Below are positions 17,420 through 31,774 of a DNA stretch of 64,000 nt, piece by piece. The position numbers and the translations under genes are program-made. The notes beneath the pieces are model-generated. The model saw only the letters and a program-made list of their open reading frames with translations. It made no database searches and was not told where the DNA came from. How positions within the stretch are numbered: the first letter of the stretch is position 1; the number at the start of each line of letters is the position of its first letter. The stretch comes from Singulisphaera sp. GP187 (GTDB taxonomy: Bacteria; Planctomycetota; Planctomycetia; Gemmatales; Gemmataceae): NCBI GenBank assembly GCA_945905925.1, contig CAMDQN010000001.1:1-64000 (forward strand), written 5' to 3'.

Positions 17420-19537
17420 TCACTCGCCCATCAACCGCCGTAGCACCTCGTCCGGGGCCGGTTCGTAGCTGTGCGGTTCCATACCCATCGCGGCGCGACC
17501 CTGACTCAGACTGCGCACCTCGTTCGCGTAGGTGAACAATTCCCGCAGCGGCACGCGCGCGATGAGTTCGACCATGTCCCCGGTCGGACTCATTTCCTGC
17601 GCGTCGATCTGCCCGCCGCGACGTGTCAGGTCGCCCAAGATCGAGCCGACGAACTGATTCGGCGTCGTCACGGTTACCTTCATGATCGGTTCGAGCAACA
17701 GCACGTTTCCCTGCGTCCCCTCGCGGTAAGCCCGGATTGCCGCAGCGACGAACACGTCCTCCGTGGACAACTGCGGGTCGAATCGCGCTTCGAGAATGCG
17801 CGCCTGCGCGTTCATCATGGGCATCCCGATTTCGCCGGTCTGGAGCGAGTCGGTGAGCGCCGTTTCCGCCGCCGCGAGGAACGCCACCGGAATCGGGTTC
17901 GCGTCCGTATTGACAGCGTTGAAGACCGCGACCGGCCTCTCGCTCTTGAAGTTCGTGAACGAGACCTTTAGTCCGGCAAACGCGGACTTGTCGCCGAGTT
18001 TTTCCAGCGTGACATCGACTATGCGGGGCGCCTTCAGCATCTCGCGATAACTCACGCGCGGTGGGTACGATTTGACCTTCAGCCGGAAGTCGCGTTCGAG
18101 CCGGTGCCGTTTCACTTCGAGGTGCAGGGTACCCATCCCACTCATCACGGTTTGCCCTTCGCTCACTTTCAACTTGAATGTCGGGTCTTCGAGTTGAAGT
18201 TGCTGGAGCGCGATCGCGAGTTTGTCCTTGTCGGCACCGCTCTCGGGTTCGATTGATTGACTCACCACCGCTTCCGCGAACGTGATCGCTTCGAGCAGAA
18301 TCGGGTGCGCGGTCTCGCAAAGCGTGTCGCCGGTCACGGTGTCCTTCAACCCGACGACGCACACGATGTCCCCGGCCGGCCCACTTTCGACTTCTTCGAG
18401 ACCGCGGGCTGGGTCCGCGTGAACGTGGAACAGCTTCGCGATGTTCTCCTTCACGTCCTTGCCCGGGTTGTACGCACGCATGTTCGACTTCATGATGCCC
18501 GAATACACGCGAATGAAAAACCGGTTGCCGTTCGGGTGCCACGACGCCTTGAACACCAGACCGCAGAACGGCTCCTTCGGGTCGGGTTTCCGCTTCTGCT
18601 CTTTCTTCCCTTTCGGATCGGTGCCCACCACCGGTGGCCGGTCGAGCGGACTCGGCAGGTACAGCGTGACCGCGTCAAGCAGCGGTTGAACGCCGATGTG
18701 TTCGCGTCCGCTTCCGGCGAGAACTGGATAGATGGTGCGAGTTAAACACTGCTCGCGGATCAGTTGGCGAACCTTCGCGGGGTCCGGGTCTTTGCCGTCG
18801 AGCACGGCAGAAGTGATTAAGTCTTTCTCGTCGTGCGCGGTGAGCGCGTCGAAGAGCTTCTCGCGGTACTCTTGGGCTTCGTCGAGGTTCTCTTCTGGGA
18901 TGTCCGTCACGCGCACCGTTTTGCCGAGGTCGCCTTGATCGAAGAACTTGGCCTTCATCTCGATCAGGTCGATCACGCCGCTGAACGGTGTGCGACTGTC
19001 CGCGGCGCCACCCGACCCGATCGGAATGACGATTGGCACCGGGCGCCCGTCGTCCGGGTTGCGCGTCAAACGCGAGTTGATGCTTGCGAGCGTGTGCGCG
19101 AAGTTCGCGCCGACCACGTCCATCTTGTTGACGAACACCATTCGCGGAACGCCGTAGCGGTTCGCCTGACGCCATACCGTTTCCGACTGCGCCTCCACGC
19201 CTTTCTGCCCGTCGAACACCACCACCGCACCGTCAAGTACACGAAGCGAGCGTTCGACCTCGGCCGTGAAATCGACGTGCCCTGGAGTGTCGATCAGGTT
19301 AACGGTGTATCCGGCCCACTCGAACGGCACGCACGCGGAGTAGATCGTAATGCCGCGGGCTTGCTCTTCCGGGTCGTAGTCGGTGTCGGTCGTGCCTTCA
19401 TCGACACCGCCGAGTTTGTGCTTGGCGGCGGCGTAGAACAGCAGGTGTTCGGTGGTCGTGGTCTTTCCCGCGTCGATGTGCGCGATGACGCCGAGGTTCC
19501 GCACGCGGGTCAGGTCCGTGCCCGGGTTCTTCGCCAT
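17420..19537 (-). CDS. fusA: elongation factor G
   Basis: A 705-residue translational GTPase that drives translocation on the ribosome. GTPase motifs: AHIDAGKTTTTEH (G1), RGITI (G2), DTPGHVD (G3), NKMD (G4). Domains II-V follow, with VSYREML opening domain IV and the C-terminal SILGDLTRRGGQI of domain V. ATG 19535-19537 is preferred to an upstream start because MAKN is followed directly by the conserved start of domain I. It is the last gene of the str-type unit rpsL-rpsG-fusA. The G' insertion is relatively short. Planctomycetes often carry EF-G paralogs, but the str location marks this as the housekeeping copy. Confidence 0.93.
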   Translation of the reverse strand: MAKNPGTDLTRVRNLGVIAHIDAGKTTTTEHLLFYAAAKHKLGGVDEGTTDTDYDPEEQARGITIYSACVPFEWAGYTVNLIDTPGHVDFTAEVERSLRVLDGAVVVFDGQKGVEAQSETVWRQANRYGVPRMVFVNKMDVVGANFAHTLASINSRLTRNPDDGRPVPIVIPIGSGGAADSRTPFSGVIDLIEMKAKFFDQGDLGKTVRVTDIPEENLDEAQEYREKLFDALTAHDEKDLITSAVLDGKDPDPAKVRQLIREQCLTRTIYPVLAGSGREHIGVQPLLDAVTLYLPSPLDRPPVVGTDPKGKKEQKRKPDPKEPFCGLVFKASWHPNGNRFFIRVYSGIMKSNMRAYNPGKDVKENIAKLFHVHADPARGLEEVESGPAGDIVCVVGLKDTVTGDTLCETAHPILLEAITFAEAVVSQSIEPESGADKDKLAIALQQLQLEDPTFKLKVSEGQTVMSGMGTLHLEVKRHRLERDFRLKVKSYPPRVSYREMLKAPRIVDVTLEKLGDKSAFAGLKVSFTNFKSERPVAVFNAVNTDANPIPVAFLAAAETALTDSLQTGEIGMPMMNAQARILEARFDPQLSTEDVFVAAAIRAYREGTQGNVLLLEPIMKVTVTTPNQFVGSILGDLTRRGGQIDAQEMSPTGDMVELIARVPLRELFTYANEVRSLSQGRAAMGMEPHSYEPAPDEVLRRLMGE

Positions 19538-19557
19538 GACACTGCTCCAAAAACGGA

Positions 19558-19659
19558 CTAACCACAAAGACACAGAGACGCAGAGAGAGTCGGAGGAAAA
19601 GAGTTCATTGGAAACTCTCTTCTCTCGTCTTCTCTGTGTCTCTGTGTCTCTGTGGTTAG
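19558..19659. repeat. inverted pair of ACAGAGAC-type repeats between rpsG and fusA
   Basis: Arms 19558-19586 and 19631-19659 are complementary at 27 of 29 positions and consist of short tandem units (accacaaagacacagagac; tctctgtgtctctgtgtctc). The spacer also holds a small GAGTT/AACTC hairpin. The element fills almost the whole rpsG-fusA spacer. The tandem, low-complexity arms differ from ordinary terminators. Confidence 0.85.
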
Positions 19660-19680
19660 ATGTATTCTACCGAACTCGAC

Positions 19681-20157
19681 TCACCACGCGAAGTGGCTGA
19701 ACGCCTTGTTCGCTTCGGCCATCTTGATCGTCTGTTCGCGCTTGCTCATCGCTTCGCCCTGGCGCTGGAACGCGGCCATGAGTTCTTCGGCGAGGCGCAG
19801 GTGCGTGGGACGCCCAGCCTTCGCACGGATCGCTGCGAGAATCCACCGGATCGCGAGACTCTCGGCCCGCTTCGGCTTCACCTGCATCGGAACCTGATAG
19901 TTCGCACCGCCGACGCGCCGCGAACGAACTTCAAGCGACGGCTTGACGTTGTTCAGAGCCTCGGTGAACACGTTGATCGGGTCTGCGTCCGGCATGCGCT
20001 TCTTGATCTGAGCGAGCGCATCGTAAACCACCCGCGTCGCGACGGACTTCTTACCGTCGCGCATCAGGCAGTTGATGAACTTGCTCAACAGGAGCGAGCC
20101 GTACCGGGTGTCCGGGGCAAGTTTGTCGTAACTGGCGGTGCGTGTTTTGGAACCCAT
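19681..20157 (-). CDS. rpsG: 30S ribosomal protein S7
   Basis: A 158-residue protein with the S7 signature (DPINVFTEALNNVKPSLEVRSRRVGG, written here as its parts: NVFTEAL, NVKPSLEVRSRRVGGA, YQVPMQV). It binds the 3' major domain of 16S rRNA and starts assembly of the 30S head. It is the middle gene of the str unit, between rpsL and fusA, with inverted repeats in both spacers. ATG 20155-20157 opens MGSKTRTASYDKLAPD. Normal length, nothing unusual. Confidence 0.96.
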   Translation of the reverse strand: MGSKTRTASYDKLAPDTRYGSLLLSKFINCLMRDGKKSVATRVVYDALAQIKKRMPDADPINVFTEALNNVKPSLEVRSRRVGGANYQVPMQVKPKRAESLAIRWILAAIRAKAGRPTHLRLAEELMAAFQRQGEAMSKREQTIKMAEANKAFSHFAW

Positions 20158-20167
20158 TTTCGCTTCA

Positions 20168-20230
20168 AGTGATGAGTAATGAGTGCTGAGTGATGAGGAG
20201 TGCCGAACTCAGCACTCATTACTCATCACT
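20168..20230. repeat. 24-bp perfect inverted repeat between rpsL and rpsG
   Basis: Arms 20168-20191 and 20207-20230 are perfectly complementary over 24 bp with a 15-nt spacer. Each arm is itself built from GATGAG/AATGAG-like units. The element begins about 12 nt after the rpsL stop and ends 10 nt before the rpsG start, so it occupies the whole intra-operon spacer. There is no T-run. Confidence 0.9.
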
Positions 20231-20242
20231 CATTACTATTGG

Positions 20243-20617
20243 CTACTTGCCTTCCTTCTTCGTGCCGTACTTCGAGCGGGCCTGCTTACGGTCGGACACG
20301 CCCTGCGAGTCGAGCACACCGCGAACGATGTGGTAGCGCACGCCCGGCAAGTCGCGGACGCGACCGCCACGGACCAGCACGATCGAGTGCTCCTGAAGGT
20401 TGTGCCCTTCCCCCGGGATATATGCGGTCACTTCGATCCCGTTCGACAGCCGCACGCGGGCCACTTTACGCAGCGCCGAGTTCGGCTTCTTGGGCGTCAT
20501 TGTCTTGACGACGGTACATACGCCGCGCCGCTGCGGGCACCCTTGAATAGCCGGGTGCTTCGGCTTGGATCGCTGCGGCACACGCGGCTTCTTGATCAAC
20601 TGATTAATCGTCGGCAT
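20243..20617 (-). CDS. rpsL: 30S ribosomal protein S12
   Basis: A 124-residue decoding-centre protein. The streptomycin-relevant loop [11 protein letters not shown] and the [10 protein letters not shown] and [14 protein letters not shown] motifs are intact, and the usual lysines (as in PKKPN) are present, so a drug-sensitive form is expected. It heads the str unit on the minus strand, 159 nt downstream of rpoC. Start ATG 20615-20617 opens MPTINQLI as in all bacteria. Confidence 0.96.
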   Translation of the reverse strand: MPTINQLIKKPRVPQRSKPKHPAIQGCPQRRGVCTVVKTMTPKKPNSALRKVARVRLSNGIEVTAYIPGEGHNLQEHSIVLVRGGRVRDLPGVRYHIVRGVLDSQGVSDRKQARSKYGTKKEGK

Positions 20618-20776
20618 TCGTCATGTCCTGCTAATCGTGCGGCGGCGGCCGAACGGGAATAAGTATGTTAGCGACCGGGCTTCGCGCGGGAAGAGGGTCT
20701 CAACGGATTTTGAGCGCGCCGCGTCTCTGACGCGCTCCCCTAGCGGACTCCGGGTCGCGGATAAACGGTGCCCACC

Positions 20777-25171
<4,395 letters not shown>

Positions 25172-25221
25172 ATTGCGACTCCCACTTGATCTTGTAGCGG
25201 CAGTTGTTCGTTGAGCCTAAT

Positions 25222-25245
25222 GCCCAGGGATTGCGATCCCTGGGC
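25222..25245. repeat. perfect 10-bp hairpin in the rpoB-rpoC spacer
   Basis: GCCCAGGGAT (25222-25231) pairs with ATCCCTGGGC (25236-25245) around a TGCG loop. It lies 16 nt after the rpoB stop and 50 nt before the rpoC start. Without a T-run it is more likely an RNA processing or stability hairpin than a terminator. Confidence 0.8.
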
Positions 25246-25261
25246 GTGACGACGACACCTA

Positions 25262-28200
25262 CTAAACTCTCTTCTTCTCAAGGCACATGTTCAGCCCCAG
25301 TCCACGAATCTCGTGCGTGAGCACGTCGAAGCTGGCAGGCGTTCCCGCTTCGAGCGTGTTCTCGCCTTTCACCATGCTCTCGTAGATCTTCGTGCGGCCT
25401 TCCACGTCGTCGGACTTCACCGTCAGCAGTTCCTGGAGGATGTACGCGGCACCGTAGGCTTCGAGCGCCCACACTTCCATTTCGCCGAACCGCTGACCGC
25501 CGAAGCGTGCCTTGCCACCCAACGGCTGTTGCGTGATCAACGAGTATGGCCCCGTCGCCCGCGCGTGAACCTTGTCATCCACAAGGTGGTGCAGTTTGAG
25601 CATGTAGATGTAGCCAACCGTCACCGGCTGGTCGAATGCGTCCCCGGTGCGGCCGTCGTACAGCACGCTCTTGCCCGTCACCGACACGCCGGCTTCCTTC
25701 AGCGCGTCGCGGATTTCTTCCTCGGTCGCCCCGTCGAACACCGGCGTGATGGCCCGGAAGCCGAGCTTCGCGGCGGCGTACCCCAGGTGCGTTTCGAGAA
25801 TCTGGCCGACGTTCATACGCGACGGCACACCGAGCGGGTTCAGCAGGATGTCCACCGGCGTGCCGTCCTTCAGGAACGGCATGTCCTCTTCCGGCAGCAC
25901 CTTCGAGATAACGCCCTTGTTCCCGTGACGACCGGCCATCTTGTCGCCGACCGAGATCACGCGCTTCGTCGCGACGTACACCTTCACCATTTGCTGTACG
26001 CCACTCTGCAGTTCGTCACCACGATTCAACGAGTTGAGCTTGCGCTCCTGTTCGTCGATGAAGAACTGGATGCGCTCCCAGTGCCGGTGGTGGATCTTGT
26101 GGGCCTTCTTCTGGCTGTCTGGAGAGCGGATGTCGAGCTTGTCGAGTTTGAACTCCTTCGCCTGCTCCGCGACGACCTTGTCGTCCTTGTCAGACGCCAG
26201 TTGCTTGCCGGTGTTGGGGTCTTTCAGTTCCTTCTTGTCGAGCACGTCTTCGAGCGCCTTCACGAACTCGCGGAACTGCTCCGCGATCCGTTTGTTGAAG
26301 ACCGTCTCGATGTCCTTGCGATCCTTGTCGATTTGCTTCTTTTCGTCTTCGGTCATGTGTGCGCGCCGGCTGTACCGGTGCGCCGCGATGACGATACCTT
26401 CTGTGCCAGACTGCACTTCGAGCGAGTCGTTCTTCACGTCCTCGCCAGCGCGGCCGAAGATCGCGTGAAGCAACTTCTCTTCCGGCGTCAGTTCGCTGCG
26501 CGACTTCGGTGACACCTTGCCCACGAGGATGTCGCCGGGGCGCACATAAGTTCCAATCCGGACAATGCCGTGTTCGTCCAGGTTCGCAAGTGCCTTCGGC
26601 GACACGTTCGGAATGTCGCGGGTGAACTCTTCCTTGCCGAGCTTCGTCTCGCGAATCTCGATGTCGAACTCTTCGATGTGAATCGAAGTGTACGTATCGT
26701 TCTTCACCAGCCGTTCGCTGATGATGATCGCGTCCTCGAAGTTGTAGCCCTCCCAGGACATGAACGCGACCAAGACGTTGCGCCCGAGTGCGAGTTCGCC
26801 GCGGTAGGTCGCGGCGCCGTCGGCGATGATCTCGTTCTTCTTGACCTTCTGGCCCATCTTCACGATGGGCTTCTGGTTCAAGCACGTGCGCTCGTTCAAC
26901 CCGTGGTACTTGCGCAGTGGGTACTCGCGGACGATCTTGTCCTTCTCTTCGAGCTTGATGCGCTCCGCGTCCACGAACACAACGTGCCCGTCTTCCTGGG
27001 CGCGGACAAGCATACCCGAGTGGCGCGCGACATCGATTTCGAGGCCGGTCGAAACGAGCGGCGGTTCCGGGATCAACAGCGGCACCGCCTGGCGCTGCAT
27101 GTTGGAACCCATGAGCGCGCGGTTCGCGTCGTCGTGTTCGAGGAACGGGATTAAGCCCGCCGACACGCCGACCATCTGCTTCGGCGACACGTCGATGTAC
27201 TGCACCTTCTCCGCCGGGATCATCATCAACTCGCCGCTCTGCCGGCCGCTCACGCGATCGACACTGATGTGCGTGCCCTCGGTCTGCGTGTCGGCCGGGG
27301 CGAGCACCGCGTCGGCTTCCTCGTCGGCCCGCAGTTTCACCACTTCGTCGGTCAACTTCTTGTTCTTGACCTTCTTGTATGGCGTGATGAGGAACCCGTA
27401 CTCGTCGATTTCCGAGTAGATGCTCAGCGACGAAATCAGACCGATGTTCGTGCCTTCGGGCGTCTCGATCGGGCAGATGCGCCCGTAGTGCGAGATGTGA
27501 ACGTCGCGCACTTCGAAGCCGGCACGCTTGCGGTTCAAACCGCCGGGCCCGAGGGCCGACAGCCGGCGCTCGTGCGTGAGTTGCGCGAGCGGGTTCGTTT
27601 GGTCAACAACCTGCGACAGTTCGCTGCGCCCGAAGAAGTATTCGATCGCGGCGCTGACGCTCTTCGGGTTGATCAGCGAACGCGGACTCATGTCCTGTTG
27701 ATCGCGAATCGCCATGCGCTCTTGCACGGTGCGCCGCAGTTTCAGAAACCCCTTGCGGAGTTCGTCGGCCGCGAGTTCGTCGATCGTGCGCAGCCGCCGG
27801 TTACCGAGGTGGTCGATGTCATCGACGTGACCCTTGTGGGCACGCAGATCGAGCAGGTATTTCACCGAGTTGACGAAGTCCACGCTGCGGAGCGTCATCT
27901 CGGTTTCGGCCACGTTCTGGTCGAACTTGCGGTTAATGCGGAACCGCCCGACGCGCCCGAGCCGGTAGCGGTTCGCGTCCTGGAACTTCTCCTTGAAGAG
28001 TTCCTTCGCTTTCTCAAGTTGTGCCGGGTTGCCAGGCCGGAGCCGTTGGTAGATTTTGAGCAGCGCGCCTTCGTGCGTGTCCTTCGAGTCGTGCGCCGTG
28101 CCCACGTCCTCCGCGATCGCATTCAGGATGATCGGGTCTTTCGGGTACGGCATCACCGAAAGAATGTCCACCTGCGATGCCGAAATCTTGTCGAACTTGT

Positions 28201-29026
28201 CGGACGTGAACGGCTTGCCGGAGTCGAGGTAAACCTCGCCGTTCTCCGGGTCGATCACGTCTTCCACCGCGATGTACGGCATCACGTTGGCCTCAGGGTC
28301 GCCCACAAGTTTGGCTCGCGATTCCTTCGTGTGGATCTTCACCTTCACGATGGCGTCGGCGAAGAACTCACGCAGGATGTTCTCGGTGGAAGAGTACATC
28401 GGGTCCATCGCGCGGAGCAGCGTGACCGCGGAGAACTTACCCGACTGGTCGATACGAACACCAAGCGTGTCTTTCTTGGTCGCGTTGATTTCGATCCAAC
28501 TGCCGCGCTCTGGGATGATGCGGCACGAGTGCAAGTCTTTGTCCGCTTCGCGCGAAACGACGAAGTCCACACCCGGCGAGCGGTGCAACTGAGATACGAC
28601 GACGCGCTCGGCCCCGTTAATAATGAACTCACCGCCGCCGATCATAATGGGCATGTCACCGAGGTAGACTTCTTCCTCAACCGGTTCGCCCTCGGTCTTG
28701 CGCAGGCGCAGCCAGACGCGGAACGGCCGCCCGTAGGTGAGTCGCAGTTGCCGGCACTCATCAGCGTCGTAGCGCGGCTTGCCGAGTTCGTAGCGCAGGT
28801 ACTCCAACGAGATGCGCTTGTCGTAGCTCTCGATGGGGAAGATCTCCTGGAGAACTCCTTCGAGGCCGGTGTGCGTGCGCTTGTCGTAGGACACATCGAG
28901 TTGCAGGAACCGGTCGTAGGACCGGGTCTGCACGTCCGTGAGATCGGGCACATCGACGGCGTCGCCGAAGCGCCCGAAGTTGCGAACGTCCGTCGGGCTG
29001 ATGATCCGCACAGCCGGAATCGGCAT
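25262..29026 (-). CDS. rpoB: DNA-directed RNA polymerase subunit beta
   Basis: A 1254-residue core subunit. ATG 29024-29026 is chosen because AAGGAG lies 7 nt upstream, and it opens [20 protein letters not shown]. The rifampicin region is standard: [20 protein letters not shown] then [13 protein letters not shown], with the Asp, His and Ser positions that determine sensitivity unchanged. The C-terminal [20 protein letters not shown] and [14 protein letters not shown] blocks are intact. It is separated from rplL by an unusually long 495-nt spacer containing a strong hairpin, and is followed by rpoC. Confidence 0.97.
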   Translation of the reverse strand: MPIPAVRIISPTDVRNFGRFGDAVDVPDLTDVQTRSYDRFLQLDVSYDKRTHTGLEGVLQEIFPIESYDKRISLEYLRYELGKPRYDADECRQLRLTYGRPFRVWLRLRKTEGEPVEEEVYLGDMPIMIGGGEFIINGAERVVVSQLHRSPGVDFVVSREADKDLHSCRIIPERGSWIEINATKKDTLGVRIDQSGKFSAVTLLRAMDPMYSSTENILREFFADAIVKVKIHTKESRAKLVGDPEANVMPYIAVEDVIDPENGEVYLDSGKPFTSDKFDKISASQVDILSVMPYPKDPIILNAIAEDVGTAHDSKDTHEGALLKIYQRLRPGNPAQLEKAKELFKEKFQDANRYRLGRVGRFRINRKFDQNVAETEMTLRSVDFVNSVKYLLDLRAHKGHVDDIDHLGNRRLRTIDELAADELRKGFLKLRRTVQERMAIRDQQDMSPRSLINPKSVSAAIEYFFGRSELSQVVDQTNPLAQLTHERRLSALGPGGLNRKRAGFEVRDVHISHYGRICPIETPEGTNIGLISSLSIYSEIDEYGFLITPYKKVKNKKLTDEVVKLRADEEADAVLAPADTQTEGTHISVDRVSGRQSGELMMIPAEKVQYIDVSPKQMVGVSAGLIPFLEHDDANRALMGSNMQRQAVPLLIPEPPLVSTGLEIDVARHSGMLVRAQEDGHVVFVDAERIKLEEKDKIVREYPLRKYHGLNERTCLNQKPIVKMGQKVKKNEIIADGAATYRGELALGRNVLVAFMSWEGYNFEDAIIISERLVKNDTYTSIHIEEFDIEIRETKLGKEEFTRDIPNVSPKALANLDEHGIVRIGTYVRPGDILVGKVSPKSRSELTPEEKLLHAIFGRAGEDVKNDSLEVQSGTEGIVIAAHRYSRRAHMTEDEKKQIDKDRKDIETVFNKRIAEQFREFVKALEDVLDKKELKDPNTGKQLASDKDDKVVAEQAKEFKLDKLDIRSPDSQKKAHKIHHRHWERIQFFIDEQERKLNSLNRGDELQSGVQQMVKVYVATKRVISVGDKMAGRHGNKGVISKVLPEEDMPFLKDGTPVDILLNPLGVPSRMNVGQILETHLGYAAAKLGFRAITPVFDGATEEEIRDALKEAGVSVTGKSVLYDGRTGDAFDQPVTVGYIYMLKLHHLVDDKVHARATGPYSLITQQPLGGKARFGGQRFGEMEVWALEAYGAAYILQELLTVKSDDVEGRTKIYESMVKGENTLEAGTPASFDVLTHEIRGLGLNMCLEKKRV

Positions 29027-29521
29027 CGGAAAACTCCTTACCCACTTAGGGGAAACGGTGACGCAACGCAGGAGGCCCACCGTCACCCAGGTGGCAACGG
29101 GCCTTGCGTCGGTGAGCAGAGGGCGTTATTGAATAGTGCAGGAAATAGTCGCGACGCATCGATCGCGGGCAGTCGGGCCACAATGCACGACACCCACACA
29201 CAGACCCACCGCGGGGGCCGACGGGTTCGCGTGGGGGCTGTCAATTGTCATGAGCATGGTGTTGAATCGAAGAGGTACGACACATCGGAGCAAGTGGGTT
29301 GCGTGCATTTTCACCACTGGCTACGCGGAATCGCCCCACTCTACTCGCCTTCTGTGAGGAAGAGAGGGGAGCAGGAACGCGAGGGTCGTAACAGAGCGAG
29401 GCGGAAACCCGCCAACACGAATGATACCCGGACGGGGCAGAAAAGTCACCCCATCCGGGTATTTTTTTGCGTGACGCGCAGAACACCCACCCGGTACAGG
29501 CAGAATGTTCCGTTTTTCCGC
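29027..29521. other. rplL-rpoB spacer (495 nt), no gene seen
   Basis: The spacer contains a complex complementary region near 29055-29105 (GACGCAA...GGCCC against GGGCC-TTGCGTC) close to the rpoB start, and a strong hairpin with T-run at 29424-29468. Short frames on both strands lack ribosome binding sites. In E. coli this position carries an attenuator and an RNase III site between rplL and rpoB, and a similar regulatory role is an inference here. Confidence 0.4.
29424..29468 (+). terminator. strong intrinsic terminator oriented to the plus strand
   Basis: Arms 29424-29437 and 29449-29462 pair at 13 of 14 positions, and seven T residues follow on the plus strand (29462-29468). On the minus strand, the direction of rplL and rpoB, the hairpin is followed only by ATCATTCG, so it would be a weak terminator or an attenuator there. 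No plus-strand gene precedes it in the spacer. Confidence 0.7.
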
Positions 29522-29902
29522 TTAGCCGGCCGGCTTGATCGAGACCTTCGCGCCGGTTTCTTCCAACTTCTTCTTGACGTCTTCCGCGGTCTTCTTGTCC
29601 ACATTTTCCTTGATCGTTTTCGGCGCGCCTTCGACGGTCGCCTTTGCTTCGCCGAGCCCCTGGCCGGTCAGTTCGCGGACGACCTTGATCGTCTTCACCT
29701 TGTCGGCGAAGCTCTCAAGAATGACGTTGAACTCTGTCGGTTCAGCTGCGACAACAGCCGGACCGGCGGCAGCGGCGGGAGCGGCCATCACGCCGCCGGC
29801 TGCCGGCTCGATGCCTTTTTCCTTCAAGAGGTTCTTCAGCTCAACGGCCTGAAGCAGAGTCAGACCAGCGAGTTGTTCGCAGAGTTCAGCAACGCTTGCC
29901 AT
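29522..29902 (-). CDS. rplL: 50S ribosomal protein L7/L12
   Basis: A 126-residue stalk protein with the usual three parts: N-terminal dimerisation helices ([20 protein letters not shown]), an Ala-rich hinge (near residues 38-52), and the C-terminal factor-binding domain ([37 protein letters not shown]). It recruits translational GTPases. The gene follows rplJ, with a 7-bp CTCGCGG/CCGCGAG hairpin (29975-29992) in the 126-nt spacer. Confidence 0.96.
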   Translation of the reverse strand: MASVAELCEQLAGLTLLQAVELKNLLKEKGIEPAAGGVMAAPAAAAGPAVVAAEPTEFNVILESFADKVKTIKVVRELTGQGLGEAKATVEGAPKTIKENVDKKTAEDVKKKLEETGAKVSIKPAG

Positions 29903-29974
29903 GGTTAGGTTTCCTTTTGAAAATTGCGCCGGGTGAAGCGGTCCGGCTGGGAGCGTAATAGCTGGTTCAGTAAA

Positions 29975-29992
29975 CTCGCGGCGAACCGCGAG
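29975..29992. repeat. 7-bp hairpin in the rplJ-rplL spacer
   Basis: CTCGCGG (29975-29981) pairs with CCGCGAG (29986-29992) around a CGAA loop. It lies between two genes whose protein products are needed in a 1:4 to 1:6 ratio, so a role in differential stability or expression is possible but not shown. Confidence 0.5.
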
Positions 29993-30028
29993 CGATGTTT
30001 TGATTGACAGTCAGCGTGCGTCGCGGGC

Positions 30029-30589
30029 TCACCCCGCGGTAGGAGCCGGTGCGCCATCAGCCGCCGGCGATCCAGCCTTCTCTTCGATAGTCTTGAGGAT
30101 GCTGGCGAGTTGAGCGCCCGGTCCGGCGATGGCACCGGCGATACCCGCACCCGGCCCGAGGATCGCGGCCACGATGCTACCGATGGCCTCCAGGCGCGTC
30201 GGGATGGTCTTGGCGAATTCGATCGTAACCGGGGTTCCGTCCGCGACCGCGGTCTTTTCCTTGATCTTGGCCGGCAACTTCTGGTCTGGGCGGAGTTGCT
30301 TCAGCACCGAGTCCACGGCGGTGCTGAGCTCTTTCACGCTGCCCGCACCCCAGCACAGGAGCGTCGGACCGGAACCCGGATCGACCTTCACGCCATTCTC
30401 GTCGAACACCTTCTTCACGAAGCTGTTCTTGACCATCTTGACGCGAACCTTCTTCTCGCGCAGACTCTTCCGCAACGTGTAGTCTGCGGCGGAGTCGAGC
30501 TTGAGAGGCTCCAGTAGAACGAAGTCCCGCACGCCCTTGAAGGTCTTGCGGAGATCGTTCAGCTCCAGTTCTTTGATCTTTTTGCTCAT
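30029..30589 (-). CDS. rplJ: 50S ribosomal protein L10
   Basis: A 186-residue stalk base protein that binds 23S rRNA and carries the L7/L12 dimers through its C-terminal helix. The N-terminal domain (LNDLRKTFKGVRDFVLLEPL, RVKMVKNSFVKKVF) is recognisable, and the tail is Ala/Gly/Pro-rich (AAILGPGAGIAGAIAGPGAQ, then the L12-binding helix LASILKTIEEKAG). In many bacteria L10 represses its own operon by binding the leader. The upstream spacer here holds an inverted repeat and not an obvious L10 box. Confidence 0.9.
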   Translation of the reverse strand: MSKKIKELELNDLRKTFKGVRDFVLLEPLKLDSAADYTLRKSLREKKVRVKMVKNSFVKKVFDENGVKVDPGSGPTLLCWGAGSVKELSTAVDSVLKQLRPDQKLPAKIKEKTAVADGTPVTIEFAKTIPTRLEAIGSIVAAILGPGAGIAGAIAGPGAQLASILKTIEEKAGSPAADGAPAPTAG

Positions 30590-30598
30590 GTCCGCTTC

Positions 30599-30692
30599 GT
30601 GTTTGGTGTTTCGTGTTTTGTATTTAGCTTTCGGCGTATCACATCAGGACGGCTCTCAGAGCGAGCCTCTTCCAGACAGAAACACCAAACAC
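30599..30692. repeat. inverted GTGTTTGGTGTTTC repeat between rplA and rplJ
   Basis: GTGTTTGGTGTTTC (30599-30612) is repeated as its exact complement at 30679-30692. Both arms sit in longer runs of related units (gtgttttgt; aaacaccaaacactaaacacc). The element spans nearly the whole spacer, from 7 nt after the rplA stop to 10 nt before the rplJ start. Confidence 0.75.
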
Positions 30693-30701
30693 TAAACACC
30701 A

Positions 30702-31550
30702 CTAGACGTTGAGCCGGATACCCGGCGACATGGTGGCGGAAAGCACCACCCCGTTGATGAAGTTCCCCTTGACGCCACTCGGCTTGACCGAGCGGACCTG
30801 TTCGACAAACGCGTTGATGTTCTCGACGAGCTTCTGCTCGTCGAAGCTCATCTTACCGACGCCCGCGTGGATCTGCCCGGTCTTGTCGGAGCGGTATTCG
30901 ACCTTGCCGGCCTTGAACTCGCGGACCACGGCGGCGAGGTCACCGTTCGCGGGGACCACGGTGCCCGCTTTGGGGGTTGGCATCAGGCCGCGCGGCCCGA
31001 GCACCTTACCGAGACGCGACACCATGCCCATCATGTCCTGCGCCGCGAGCGCGACGTCGAACTCAAGGAAGTTCTGCTTCTGAATGCGCTCGACGAGGTC
31101 CGCTCCGCCGACCACATCGGCGCCGGCGGCTTTCGCCTTCTCAACGTTGTCGCCTTGAGCGAACACCGCGACGCGAACGCTTTTGCCGATACCGTGCGGC
31201 AGCGGGATCGCACCACGCACCATCTGGTCGGACTGCGTCGGGTCGATGCCGAGGTTGATGTGAATTTCGACCGTCTCGTCGAACTTCGCGCGCCTGAGCT
31301 TCTTGAGTTCGGCGACCGCCTGCCGAACCGGGATCGGCCCTGCGTCGTCGAGCTTCTTGCCGACGTTCTTCAGGTGATTGCGGAGCTTCTTGCCGCGCCG
31401 CGGGGGAATGCCGGGTTTCTTCTTGGCCTGCGGCGCCTCGGCGACATCGGCCTTCTTCCCGGTCGGGGCGGGAGCCGCTTCGGCCGCCGGTGCCGCAGCA
31501 ACCGGTGCGGGTTCGCCGTCGGTCGCGACGGGTTCCTTATCCTTCGCCAT
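30702..31550 (-). CDS. rplA: 50S ribosomal protein L1 with an Ala/Pro-rich N-terminal extension
   Basis: A 282-residue protein. Residues about 55-282 are the normal L1 ([59 protein letters not shown]) that forms the mobile L1 stalk at the E site. The first 50 or so residues are an added low-complexity stretch ([20 protein letters not shown]) ending in a basic patch ([17 protein letters not shown]). ATG 31548-31550 is the start consistent with this extension. The extension is probably disordered. The gene lies between rplK and rplJ as usual. Confidence 0.93.
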   Translation of the reverse strand: MAKDKEPVATDGEPAPVAAAPAAEAAPAPTGKKADVAEAPQAKKKPGIPPRRGKKLRNHLKNVGKKLDDAGPIPVRQAVAELKKLRRAKFDETVEIHINLGIDPTQSDQMVRGAIPLPHGIGKSVRVAVFAQGDNVEKAKAAGADVVGGADLVERIQKQNFLEFDVALAAQDMMGMVSRLGKVLGPRGLMPTPKAGTVVPANGDLAAVVREFKAGKVEYRSDKTGQIHAGVGKMSFDEQKLVENINAFVEQVRSVKPSGVKGNFINGVVLSATMSPGIRLNV

Positions 31551-31704
31551 TTCAGCAACCTCTCGAATAGCGGAGTTCGTCGCGGGCTGCGACTACGACT
31601 CCTCCCGACGCGCCGGAGCGCAGCGGTGGTGAGAAGATAACAGTTACGACGCTCGACGAATGTCGTCAACGCGCGCAGCCGGATTTCTCTTGACAGCCGT
31701 CCTC

Positions 31705-31765
31705 GTTGACCAGGACCCGGAGGCGAGTACCATGTAAAGGCATTCGCCTCCGGGTCCTGGTCAAC
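31705..31765. repeat. 22-bp perfect inverted repeat between rplK and rplA
   Basis: Arms 31705-31726 and 31744-31765 are perfectly complementary over 22 bp with a 17-nt loop. It begins 9 nt after the rplK stop. The arm sequence is unrelated to the other inverted repeats in this operon. There is no T-run. Confidence 0.9.
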
Positions 31766-31774
31766 CAACCTTAC

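Noticed and set aside
17397-18542. Upstream extension of the OB-fold gene to 633 codons
   Set aside because: The extension runs through fusA in another phase and has Arg-rich shadow composition. The true start at 17396 has a strong GAGGAG site and a signal peptide.
29522-29902. Hairpin at 29424-29468 as the normal terminator of rplL
   Set aside because: The T-run is on the plus strand only. In the direction of rplL the hairpin is followed by ATCATTCG, so it does not meet the intrinsic terminator pattern for that gene.
27269-29908. Very long open frame (879 codons) on the plus strand opposite rpoB
   Set aside because: It is the complement of rpoB and its spacer, with Arg/His/Val-rich shadow composition and no ribosome binding site. 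GC-rich coding DNA often leaves the opposite strand open. The same applies to long plus-strand frames opposite rpoC (21098-22516, 23477-24784).
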